This document shows positions 4,525 to 11,587 of a DNA stretch of 15,289 nt, piece by piece. Within the stretch, counting starts at the first letter, position 1. Each line of letters starts with the position of its first letter. Source of the stretch: CAZCWX01 sp964502465 (lineage in GTDB: Bacteria; Desulfobacterota; Binatia; Bin18); assembly GCA_964502465.1 (NCBI GenBank), contig CAZCWX010000184.1, positions 1 through 15,289 on the forward strand, read 5' to 3'. Under the pieces are notes generated by a model that ran no database searches, was not told the origin of the DNA, and worked only from the letters and a program-made list of their open reading frames with translations. A program made the translations under genes and the position numbers.

Positions 4525-7188
4525 TTACAGATGTGCCTCTACGGGTGGCACTGGGAGATTTGCCACGACGGGCTGCTGCTGAACCTCTTTCTTCAGGCGG
4601 GGAAAGCGCAGGAGAAATTCACTGCCCTGCCCTGGGACTGACTCAACGCTGATTGTGCCGTTAAAGAAATTGGTGACGATATTCTTGGCGATAGGGAGTC
4701 CCAGACCAGTTCCTTCACCCAGCTGTTTGGTGGAGAAAAACTCTTCAAAAATTTTGTCCATATTTTCACGGGGGATACCGCAGCCTTGGTCACTCACTCG
4801 AATGTCAAGCATGTACTCGTCTTCCCTCACCTCGAGGCAAATTTCTTTCGTCTCTCGCTCCACATCCTTATAGGCATCGATGGCGTTGACAATGAGATTG
4901 GTCAGTACCTGTCCGAGCTTGCCTGGGTCTCCATACAGAACAGGGTCAGGAGCATGGCAGGAGACAGAAAGGACACACTGAGAGAGGCGGAAGCGGTGCG
5001 AAAGCAGGAGGCGGGTATCTTCAATGATTTGCAGAACCGAAAAAGCCCGTTCTTCGCCGCGTTGTAAGTCGCGGGTGTGCAGCTTCAGGCTGCGAATATG
5101 CGAGGCGGCCTTCTCCATCCACTGTTGGGTGGTGCGGACTAACTTGTCCATCTCAGCAGCGATCTCTTGATGATCATGTGCGCCCACCTCTGGGTCACCG
5201 ATCGACTCTTTGTACTCTTCGACCAGTTCTTGCACCAATTTGATGGAAGTGAGCGAGGCTCCTAACGGGGTATTCATTTCATGGGCAATGCCGGCAGTCA
5301 GCCGCCCCAATGCTGCCATTTTCTCAGCCCGCAGTAAATTTTCCTGGCTATGCTCCAAGTCGCGGTAGGCCTGTTCCAGGCGCGTTAACGACAACTGCAA
5401 CTCGGTATTGGTGTGAGCAAGGGCTTTGGTCCGCTCCTTGACTTTCTGCTCGAGGCTGGTGTTAAGCGTATGAATCTCTTGATAGGCGAGCGCGTTGGCG
5501 ATCGAGAGCGCGCTCTGATTGGCCAGGGTGTGGAGAAAGTCGATATCATCAGCCGAGAAGAACGCGCCGGATTCTTTATTGCCTAACGCCAGGAGTCCAA
5601 TGAGATCTCCCTTGAAGGTGAAAGGCACAAGGAGCTGAGCCCCAAGGTCTTCAAGGTCCTGACGGCTTCCTCCTGACTGTTCCGAGGCAGGAGGCGTGTC
5701 AGGAAGATCATACAGAGAGAGCACTCGTCCCTTTTCCTGTACCCTGGTGATCAGCGGATGTTCTATGGGGAGAGCAGGAACATGGTCTCTTGGTGGATAA
5801 GTTGGCACATAGTGCCCGGTGTTGCGGGCGAGGAGAAAAACCCCTCCCTGTTGCACCCCGACCGTTTCGTTAATAGTCCGCCAAATCAGCGGGAGAATAT
5901 CTTCCAGATGGAGGGTGGAAGCCAAAGAGGCGCTGGTTGCTGCCAACACCTTTTTGGGATTGTAGCGGAGACGGAAGAAGACGCGGTCTACACCCCGCTG
6001 CAGCACATCTTTCAATGGATTCAAAACAAGAACCACGATAAAGGTGAACAGAAGCGGGAAGAGGGATGACTGGGCAAACTCTGAAGACTGGACAGTGAAA
6101 TTCAGCAGCGCAAGCAAGACGAGATAGCTGAAGGTCAACACCGCTGTTAGCGTGAGGTAGTACACACCACGCTTGAGAAGGGCATCGATCTCGAAGAGGT
6201 CATGCTTGACGATGGCATAGCCCAGGCTCAACGGGCACAGAAAGGCGGTAAACGCCGCATAGTTGACTGGCACTGCTCCTCCTGTCAGGCCAGAGAGCAG
6301 TATCAGGCCTGCAGGAAAGGCAAATCCGCCGAGGAAGCCCAGGAGGATCACCCGGATTCTCTGACGCACGAGGGGCAGAGCAGTCGTCGCATAGTCCCAT
6401 ATGACGCCACCCAAAAGCATCAGGAGCCCGATCGCAGCGTAGATCGTACAGAGGTTATGGATCAAAGAATAAGCAGCAGGCTGGTACAAAAACCATTGGT
6501 ACGCGGCAACCAAGATGAGCGCGACCAGGTACGGTACCTGCAGAAAGATTGAACGGAAACGACGCAGCCGATCGACCGGAAAAATCAGGGCCAGGCGCAC
6601 GAAGCCAGCCGGGAAAAAGGCTTCACACAAAACATGGAGGCGGAAAAACCAATAGGGAGAATAGAGGTCGGCCGCAGTCAGTGCCCAGCAGCCTGCTGCC
6701 AGGCCGAGAGTAAAGAGCGCCTGACTGGCCAGGTCCTTTGGCTTTAAGAACCATACGCCAATACTGATGCAGGCCAACGCCAGCCCGTTAAACACGTACG
6801 CAACGAACAGCAGGACATAATCCTTAGAGGTAAAGACCAGGGAGGGAAGGGTGATCTGGGAGGTGTGACCGTCTTTCTCTAAGGTGTAGGTGAAGGGGGA
6901 ACCTGGCGGAAGCTGGCGGACAAGGGTGTACAGCTCTTCTGGGGTCTCCAGCGACTGACCATTCACCGCCACCACAGTATGCTGGTAGACTTGATTGTGG
7001 AGTGCGACTGGCCAATGGGGCAAGCTGATTGAAGCAACCACCCGGTTCGCCATCACGAAAAAGCCGGGAAACGGCGTGTTTACCCAGCGGAAGCTGGTCA
7101 CGCTGCACGTGATGGCCAGTCCAAAGACCGCCAAGAGTAAAACGCCTGCACACCCTTTGCGCCACAGCGGGGGCATTTTCGGTGTCAT
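4525..7188 (-). CDS. Membrane sensor histidine kinase: PDZ-like, multi-TM, GAF, HisKA, HATPase
   Basis: The 887-residue protein starts at MTPKMPPLWRKG. The ATG at 7188 overlaps the lnt stop (ATGA) and is preceded by GAGG; an upstream in-frame start lies inside lnt and is rejected. In order: TM1 (about 13-32); a PDZ-like domain outside the membrane (about 62-117, VVAVNGQSLETPEELYTLV); eight or nine TM segments (about 124-390); a GAF domain (about 422-567); a coiled coil (570-622); HisKA with the phospho-acceptor His636 in AGIAHEMNTPLGA; and HATPase with the N box at Asn768 (TNLIVNAIDA), G1 at Asp800 (DQGCGIP), F box and G2 (GEGTGLGLP, 824-832). A proline-rich tail ends the protein. TM1-PDZ-multi-TM resembles ComP-like kinases. 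It should sense a membrane or periplasmic cue and phosphorylate a response regulator, possibly the REC domain encoded two genes upstream. Confidence 0.9.
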   Translation of the reverse strand: MTPKMPPLWRKGCAGVLLLAVFGLAITCSVTSFRWVNTPFPGFFVMANRVVASISLPHWPVALHNQVYQHTVVAVNGQSLETPEELYTLVRQLPPGSPFTYTLEKDGHTSQITLPSLVFTSKDYVLLFVAYVFNGLALACISIGVWFLKPKDLASQALFTLGLAAGCWALTAADLYSPYWFFRLHVLCEAFFPAGFVRLALIFPVDRLRRFRSIFLQVPYLVALILVAAYQWFLYQPAAYSLIHNLCTIYAAIGLLMLLGGVIWDYATTALPLVRQRIRVILLGFLGGFAFPAGLILLSGLTGGAVPVNYAAFTAFLCPLSLGYAIVKHDLFEIDALLKRGVYYLTLTAVLTFSYLVLLALLNFTVQSSEFAQSSLFPLLFTFIVVLVLNPLKDVLQRGVDRVFFRLRYNPKKVLAATSASLASTLHLEDILPLIWRTINETVGVQQGGVFLLARNTGHYVPTYPPRDHVPALPIEHPLITRVQEKGRVLSLYDLPDTPPASEQSGGSRQDLEDLGAQLLVPFTFKGDLIGLLALGNKESGAFFSADDIDFLHTLANQSALSIANALAYQEIHTLNTSLEQKVKERTKALAHTNTELQLSLTRLEQAYRDLEHSQENLLRAEKMAALGRLTAGIAHEMNTPLGASLTSIKLVQELVEEYKESIGDPEVGAHDHQEIAAEMDKLVRTTQQWMEKAASHIRSLKLHTRDLQRGEERAFSVLQIIEDTRLLLSHRFRLSQCVLSVSCHAPDPVLYGDPGKLGQVLTNLIVNAIDAYKDVERETKEICLEVREDEYMLDIRVSDQGCGIPRENMDKIFEEFFSTKQLGEGTGLGLPIAKNIVTNFFNGTISVESVPGQGSEFLLRFPRLKKEVQQQPVVANLPVPPVEAHL

Positions 7189-8762
7189 GGGTGCAGCCTC
7201 ATGCTCAGGAGGGCCAGAGCAGAAACGCCAACACAGACACACGCGAACCAGTCGCCGTAGCGAGCGTACACGGTTTGCTCTTGCAGAGGGAAGATTTGCC
7301 CGAGGAGAACGCCTTCTTTGTCGGTGGAAAGGTGGTACGGACGACCGCTAGGATCGACGAAGCCTGAGATCCCCGCAGTAGCGGCGCGAACTAAGTAGCG
7401 CCTGTTTTCCACTGCCCGGAACACGGCCATGGAAAAATGTTGTGTGGCTGCGGCTTGCCCTCCCGCAACCAGCCACGTGTCGTTGGACATATTCACCAGG
7501 AACTCTGCCCCCCCGGCAACCAGCTGGCGAGCGAGCTGCGGGTAGGTTGCTTCGTAGCAGATTAGGACTCCAAAGGAGCCCTGAGGCAGCGCAAAGACCG
7601 TTGAGCGTTCACCAGCGGTGAACTCGCTGGGATGTTCAGGACTGTGATGGAGGAGTGCAGGAACTGTCAGTGGACGGGACTCGGCAAAAGGCACAAGGTA
7701 CATCTTGTCATAGGTGTCTACCAGCGTGCCATCTGGAGACAAGAGATACGCAGAGTTGTAATAGCGTAGCCTGTCCTCGGTTTCCTCTAGCCGTGGTGCT
7801 CCCAGGAGTAAGAACGTCTGCAAATACTGGGTGAGCTGATCGAGTTGGAGGCGAAGCAGAGGCTCTCTGTCGAGGTAGAAGCCGATAGCAAACTCGGGCC
7901 ATACAATCAAATCTGGCTGTGTCCCCTGTACTCCATGACGAGTAGCCGCGACATACCTGAGCAGATTGCTGGCGTACCGTACCCGCTGCCAGCGTTGTGC
8001 GCTCGGCACATTTTCTTGAACGAGAGCGACCGTTAAGGGGGATTGAGAAAAGACCGACGCATAGCGCTGCAAGCGCACCGTGCCATACAGCCAGACGAGT
8101 GCTACCCCCACGGCTATCAAGCTGAGCGCCGGCCAGGGGAATGGCGTGTACGTGGTGAGTGGCGCATGATGAGTGACAGGCCGGGAGAAGCGGAAAGAGA
8201 GAAGAATTTCGGCGACGACATAGCTCAGCAAAGCGATCAGGAAGGAAAGACCGTAGACGCCAGTGATATCAGCAATCTGGATGAGCGGGAGGGTACGATA
8301 CTGAGTGTATCCAAGGAACTCCCAACAGAAGCCAAAGAAGACCAACGAGCGGACGAACTCGTTGCTCACCCATAAGGCAGGAATACCTAGCCAACGGAGG
8401 AGGGGATTCCCATGCCGCATCAGGATGCAAGACAGTACCGCGGTAAGACCCGTATAGGGGGCTATAGCAAAACTGTAACTCAAGAGGGTGAACAACGCGT
8501 CTACAGGAAAGGGGAGGGGGAAGTATGTGGTGATAGCAGCGTACGCCCACCCGGTAATGCCTGCCCCGAAGAGGACGCCGTACAAGCACCCCGCAGCAAA
8601 GGCGGTCCAACAGGTTTTGCCGTACAGGACGAGATAGAGCGGAGTCAGTGCGAACCACGCCGCCCAAGCCCATGTGTATGGGGGAGACGCAAGGGTGTAG
8701 AGGAAAGCACCAAGGGCAAGGAGGGCGATGTTCCTGACCACCTGTCTATAGGGGAAAGGCAT
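7185..8762 (-). CDS. lnt: Apolipoprotein N-acyltransferase
   Basis: This 525-residue protein has an N-terminal block of hydrophobic segments (about residues 10-230), then a nitrilase-fold domain (about 243-490) and a last TM segment (about 503-520), the Lnt architecture. The nitrilase triad is visible: Glu290 in VWPEFAIG, Lys353 in DKMYLVPFAE and Cys402 in GVLICYEATYP, with spacings (63 and 49) close to those of E. coli Lnt. WVSNEFVRS and YTQYRTLPLIQIADITGVYG are typical of the membrane part. Lnt adds the third acyl chain to the N-terminal Cys of lipoproteins on the periplasmic side of the inner membrane. The ATG at 8762 is preceded by GAGGGGG. It lies 23 bp after the REC-kinase and overlaps the PDZ kinase by 4 bp, an unusual setting for lnt, which in proteobacteria often sits beside a CorC/HlyC-type gene. 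Confidence 0.95.
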   Translation of the reverse strand: MPFPYRQVVRNIALLALGAFLYTLASPPYTWAWAAWFALTPLYLVLYGKTCWTAFAAGCLYGVLFGAGITGWAYAAITTYFPLPFPVDALFTLLSYSFAIAPYTGLTAVLSCILMRHGNPLLRWLGIPALWVSNEFVRSLVFFGFCWEFLGYTQYRTLPLIQIADITGVYGLSFLIALLSYVVAEILLSFRFSRPVTHHAPLTTYTPFPWPALSLIAVGVALVWLYGTVRLQRYASVFSQSPLTVALVQENVPSAQRWQRVRYASNLLRYVAATRHGVQGTQPDLIVWPEFAIGFYLDREPLLRLQLDQLTQYLQTFLLLGAPRLEETEDRLRYYNSAYLLSPDGTLVDTYDKMYLVPFAESRPLTVPALLHHSPEHPSEFTAGERSTVFALPQGSFGVLICYEATYPQLARQLVAGGAEFLVNMSNDTWLVAGGQAAATQHFSMAVFRAVENRRYLVRAATAGISGFVDPSGRPYHLSTDKEGVLLGQIFPLQEQTVYARYGDWFACVCVGVSALALLSMRLHP

Positions 8763-8785
8763 AGCCCCCTCTTCGTTGATGCGTT

Positions 8786-9934
8786 CTATAAGAGAGATTC
8801 TCCGGGGGGAGCATACGACACGTCAGGGGCGGCCTTCAGGGTAAGCGTGAACGTTGCCCCTGCTCCGAGCATACTCTCAACCGTGATCTCCCCCCCCATC
8901 AGACGAGCCAGCTTCCGTGACAAGGCCAAACCGATCCCTGTCCCGCCAAACCGGCGGGTCATGGAGCTATCAACCTGCTGGAACACTTCAAAAATACTGC
9001 CGTGGTTTTCTGGCGTAATGCCAACCCCGGTATCTTTCACCAGGAGGGCGATGTCGTCAGACCCAGTGAAAGCGGCGCAGACTGTGATTTCTCCTCGCTC
9101 AGTAAATTTCGCCGCATTGGAGAGTAAGTTGCGGAGAATGAGCACGAGCTTTTGTGGGTCAGCCCACACCAGGGGAAAGAAGGGATCGACCTGCCAGGAG
9201 AAAACGACCGATTTCCCCCGCAGGAGTATGCGCATGAGTTCCTGCATTTCCTCACAAAAATCGGCAATGTGGATTTTATCAAGCGCGGTGGTGGCGACTT
9301 CGGATTCGATCTTGGCGAGATTCAAAAAATTGTTGATGAGAAATCCCAGGGCATGCCCGTGTCGGTAGATGGTCTCGATCATTTGATGAACGTGTGCAGG
9401 CAGCGGGTTGCTTTGCTCGTCGAGCAGCAGTTCACTATAGCCGAGAATTACATTGAGCGGAGTGCGGAGTTCGTGGGAGATATTGGCCAGCAGCTGTGCC
9501 TTGAGCTGTTCTGCTTCGCGGATCTTTTTGAGTTGAGCAGCCGCTTTCAATGCGACATCGACCCAGAACAGTAAGCGATCTGGTCCTTCTGACTTGTCAT
9601 GATACCCCTGAATGTCCAGGGCGCGGAGCATTTCTCGCGGGGGTTTCTCACCCGAATAGCCTGTCTGCAGGAGGATCTGTACATTTTCATCGACTTTGCG
9701 GATTTCTTGGACGACGGTTTCCCCGCTCATGCGTGGCATGAAATAATCAACGATCACCAGGTCTATGGCGTGATCGCGAAAGAGAGCCAGCGCCTCTTCC
9801 CCACTCGCAGCCGTGATGACCCGATGGCCATCTCGCTCGAGCAGGAGCTTGGCAGAAATCAGCACTTCTTCTTGATCGTCAACGACAAGAATCGTGTATC
9901 CTGAGAGTCCAACAGCAGTCCGTTTGCGTGCCAC
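8786..9934 (-). CDS. Response-regulator/histidine-kinase fusion (REC-HisKA-HATPase)
   Basis: This 382-residue cytoplasmic protein has an N-terminal REC domain (about 13-130) with Asp19/Asp20, phospho-acceptor Asp63 (VIVDYFMPRMSG) and Lys114 (HDKSEGPDRLL). A short linker helix leads to HisKA with His154 in NISHELRTPLNVILGYSELL. The HATPase follows: N box Asn273 (LLSNAAKFTERG), G1 Asp301 (DTGVGI), F box IFEVFQQ and G2 GGTGIGL (330-336). The start is GTG at 9934, preceded by GGAAGGA 7 bases away. There are no TM segments, so input comes through phosphorylation of Asp63, which probably tunes the attached kinase. There is no DNA-binding or enzymatic output domain. Being 23 bp before lnt and co-directional with the PDZ kinase, it may receive phosphate from that kinase in a relay whose final target lies outside the window. 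Confidence 0.93.
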   Translation of the reverse strand: MARKRTAVGLSGYTILVVDDQEEVLISAKLLLERDGHRVITAASGEEALALFRDHAIDLVIVDYFMPRMSGETVVQEIRKVDENVQILLQTGYSGEKPPREMLRALDIQGYHDKSEGPDRLLFWVDVALKAAAQLKKIREAEQLKAQLLANISHELRTPLNVILGYSELLLDEQSNPLPAHVHQMIETIYRHGHALGFLINNFLNLAKIESEVATTALDKIHIADFCEEMQELMRILLRGKSVVFSWQVDPFFPLVWADPQKLVLILRNLLSNAAKFTERGEITVCAAFTGSDDIALLVKDTGVGITPENHGSIFEVFQQVDSSMTRRFGGTGIGLALSRKLARLMGGEITVESMLGAGATFTLTLKAAPDVSYAPPGESLL

Positions 9935-9995
9935 GCCTTATTCCTTCCAATGAGAGGACGTCGGTTTCTCTCCCCCTGTCCTTATCCTTCATTTC

Positions 9996-10025
9996 ATTAT
10001 CGCTGATTTGCACCCGCAGGCTCAA
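9996..10025 (-). promoter_or_regulatory. Possible sigma-70 promoter for the REC-kinase/lnt/PDZ-kinase operon
   Basis: On the minus strand TTGAGC (10025-10020) and GATAAT (10001-9996) are separated by 18 bases, about 60 bases before the GTG at 9934. The spacing and -10 box are good and the -35 is fair. The rest of the 237-base gap (9935-10171) shows no convincing gene, and no clear terminator for the lipoprotein gene was seen, so read-through from it is possible. Confidence 0.4.
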
Positions 10026-10171
10026 GCGCAAGGAAGATGAGAAGCAAAGCGCTGAAAAGATTGCCAACCAACAACACCAGTCATACTTGCTTGTCTGATG
10101 GTTGCAGCTTCTTTCCTGATTTCCCTCATCATCTTCCTCATGCGTTGCCTATCCCAAAGGGTATGGGGAGA

Positions 10172-11185
10172 TTACTTGTTCTTTTTCCCTTTCGGCTTTT
10201 CGGATCCTTTCACGCGCTCTTCTTCCCAGTGCTCGTCAGCACCAAGCGCCCCTTCATCATCAACCGCCTCGGTTTCGAGCTCGATCTTGAACGACGCGCT
10301 TCCTGGTGTGGGGAAAGAGTTATCGTCAAAATGACCAGCAACGGCAAAGATGAGCGTAGAGTAGTCTACGTGGGGAGTCCCATCGAGATGCCAGTTTGGA
10401 TCATTGGGATCGACTTCATCCTCTCCGCCTGGAAGATGAGTGGTGCAGTATTTTTCGAACGAATGCCGAAAATAGTACAATTTGTCGCTATCGTGCCCTT
10501 TTCTCGTTTCCGGCTGCACAGTAGCGTGATCCAAAGTGTCCTTCCCGAGCGCTTCAATCAAGAAACCCTGGGCATTGAAGATTACGATATCACTTTCGAC
10601 AAACCGGAGAGGATATTTTTTGAAACGGCCGTCAAACTCCATGGCTTTACAAACCTTATCGAGTCCACCGATACTGATGTACAGCGTGCCGTCAGCTCCT
10701 ACTCCTGTCTCATACTTCATCGTGTATTCAGTGTCCTGCTCAGAGACGACGATCGGTTTCGCAATCATCGTGAAGGCCTCCTCGGGCACGACAAAAGAAG
10801 CTTTAGCCGAGGAAGCGATGATACGAGTCGGTCCCACAGGGATGTTCGGCACTGGCACAACCAACTGCGGGGTGTAGGTCTCTCCACTGGGATCAGTCAC
10901 ATCGCGTTTCGATACGACTTGGGCCTTCACGGCAGGTTTTTTCGCATCCTTCTGCGAAGGGTTTTGAAAAACAACTTCCCAGCTCTCACCGACCTGGAGG
11001 CTGTCATGAAAGAGGGAGATCGACAGTCCAGTGAAGGCAACATTCGGTATCACTGCTGCCGGTGCCGGGGGCGGCTTGTCACACCCACAACCCGCAAGTG
11101 CTGGGGCAGGTTGCCCAAGCAAAAAAAGATTCGCTAGAAAAGCAGTCACAGTCATTGTTTGAGAAAATAGCGTTCTCATACGCAT
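10172..11185 (-). CDS. Predicted secreted lipoprotein of unknown function under riboswitch control
   Basis: This 337-residue protein has an Arg-containing N-terminus, a hydrophobic core (about 11-25) and a lipobox LAGC, putting the lipidated Cys at residue 33, followed by GCDKPPPAPA. Signal peptidase I cleavage after ALA is the alternative. The rest is a beta-rich exported protein: an Ig/IPT-like stretch (about 45-150, with LQVGESWEVVFQNPSQ and TYTPQLVVPVPNIPVG) and a second part with several Asp/Glu-Pro loops (about 150-315). The C-terminus ends in a very basic KGSEKPKGKKNK tail. I do not recognise the family. The start has GAGGAGG 10 bases before the ATG at 11185; a second in-frame Met two codons later is possible. 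That Shine-Dalgarno can pair with a sequence right after the riboswitch, so translation is probably ligand-controlled. It is co-directional with lnt, whose product would complete its acylation. Confidence 0.8.
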   Translation of the reverse strand: MRMRTLFSQTMTVTAFLANLFLLGQPAPALAGCGCDKPPPAPAAVIPNVAFTGLSISLFHDSLQVGESWEVVFQNPSQKDAKKPAVKAQVVSKRDVTDPSGETYTPQLVVPVPNIPVGPTRIIASSAKASFVVPEEAFTMIAKPIVVSEQDTEYTMKYETGVGADGTLYISIGGLDKVCKAMEFDGRFKKYPLRFVESDIVIFNAQGFLIEALGKDTLDHATVQPETRKGHDSDKLYYFRHSFEKYCTTHLPGGEDEVDPNDPNWHLDGTPHVDYSTLIFAVAGHFDDNSFPTPGSASFKIELETEAVDDEGALGADEHWEEERVKGSEKPKGKKNK

Positions 11186-11195
11186 GTGGTTTTTT

Positions 11196-11234
11196 CCTCC
11201 TCACGTAATGGCCGTGCGCACAGCCCCGAGGAGG
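11196..11234 (-). promoter_or_regulatory. Shine-Dalgarno and anti-Shine-Dalgarno pair, riboswitch expression platform
   Basis: On the minus strand CCTCCTC (11234-11228) is the exact complement of the GAGGAGG Shine-Dalgarno (11202-11196) of the lipoprotein gene. A competing hairpin, CACAG (11241-11237) with CTGTG (11223-11219), would use bases of the aptamer closing stem and cover part of the anti-SD. The two folds exclude each other, which is the layout of a translational switch. The direction (on or off with ligand) is inferred only. Confidence 0.55.
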
Positions 11235-11238
11235 TACT

Positions 11239-11341
11239 GTGTTCGCCCGGCGGCTCTGCGGCCCTATCTAGATTCCTCTAGACGTAGGCCAGTAGCTTTG
11301 CGTCCCACCCTTTCGGGTGGTTTGCCCTTATCAGGGCTCAC
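11239..11341 (-). ncRNA. Cyclic-di-GMP-I riboswitch aptamer (GEMM-I)
   Basis: The minus strand carries the GEMM-I core in order. AGGGCAAACC is followed by a P2 stem ACCACCC-GAAA-GGGTGGG with a GNRA tetraloop. GGGACGCAAAGC then joins P2 to P3. P3 (GCTACTGGCC with GGGCCGCAGAGC) carries a long apical arm closed by TCTAGA/TCTAGA. The closing stem P1 is GTG-A-GCCC (11341-11334) with GGGC-GAA-CAC (11248-11239). The G of AGGGC at the position I equate with G20 of the Vc2 aptamer is kept, which argues for c-di-GMP rather than the cGAMP-preferring variant with A. It lies about 55 bases upstream of the lipoprotein start. Such aptamers commonly control surface, adhesion or motility genes. Confidence 0.9.
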
Positions 11342-11358
11342 TGTTTTGCTGCACTCTG

Positions 11359-11370
11359 TGGAGCGCTCCA
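11359..11370. promoter_or_regulatory. Perfect 12-bp palindrome just upstream of the riboswitch
   Basis: TGGAGCGCTCCA is fully self-complementary and lies 18 bases upstream of the aptamer closing stem, in the region expected to hold the promoter of the riboswitch transcript. It may be a regulator site. No convincing -35/-10 pair for the minus strand could be assigned between 11342 and 11420. Confidence 0.3.
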
Positions 11371-11493
11371 AACTACGGTGGTACTGTTCGTGTCATATAT
11401 GGTGCTCCTTTCTCTGATGGTTGGGTCTGGCTAAGACGCCTATCGTCAGATACAGAGCAATCTTTAATGATCTGGTGAGTTTCTCCCTTTTCT

Positions 11494-11522
11494 CTGACAG
11501 ACTGGCTTTCCTCCTATATAAT
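11494..11522 (+). promoter_or_regulatory. Sigma-70 promoter for the MBL-fold-like gene
   Basis: CTGACA (11494-11499), a 17-base spacer and a perfect TATAAT (11517-11522) form a near-consensus housekeeping promoter. Transcription would start near 11530, giving a leader of about 58 bases before the ATG at 11588, which carries AGGAGG 4 bases upstream. Confidence 0.75.
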
Positions 11523-11587
11523 CGTCCAGGGTAATAAAAAATTAACTGCATTCCACAATCCATAATCGGCAACGGACAGGAGGGACT

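Noticed and set aside
7185..8762. Plain nitrilase or carbon-nitrogen hydrolase
   Set aside because: The long multi-TM N-terminal half and the Lnt-type Glu-Lys-Cys context make apolipoprotein N-acyltransferase the clear call.
8412..9368. Plus-strand open frame of 318 codons
   Set aside because: It runs across the 5' part of lnt and the 3' half of the REC-kinase on the opposite strand, both of which have catalytic motifs. Its product is low-complexity Arg/Ser-rich, typical of an antisense shadow.
9935..10171. Small open frames in the gap before the REC-kinase, including a 39-codon one starting at an ATG
   Set aside because: No ribosome-binding site, no recognisable product, and basic low-complexity residues; more likely leader sequence.
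10037..11137. Long plus-strand open frame of 366 codons
   Set aside because: It is antisense to the lipoprotein gene, which has a Shine-Dalgarno, a signal peptide with lipobox and a riboswitch. The plus-strand product has no domain sense and no good ribosome-binding site.
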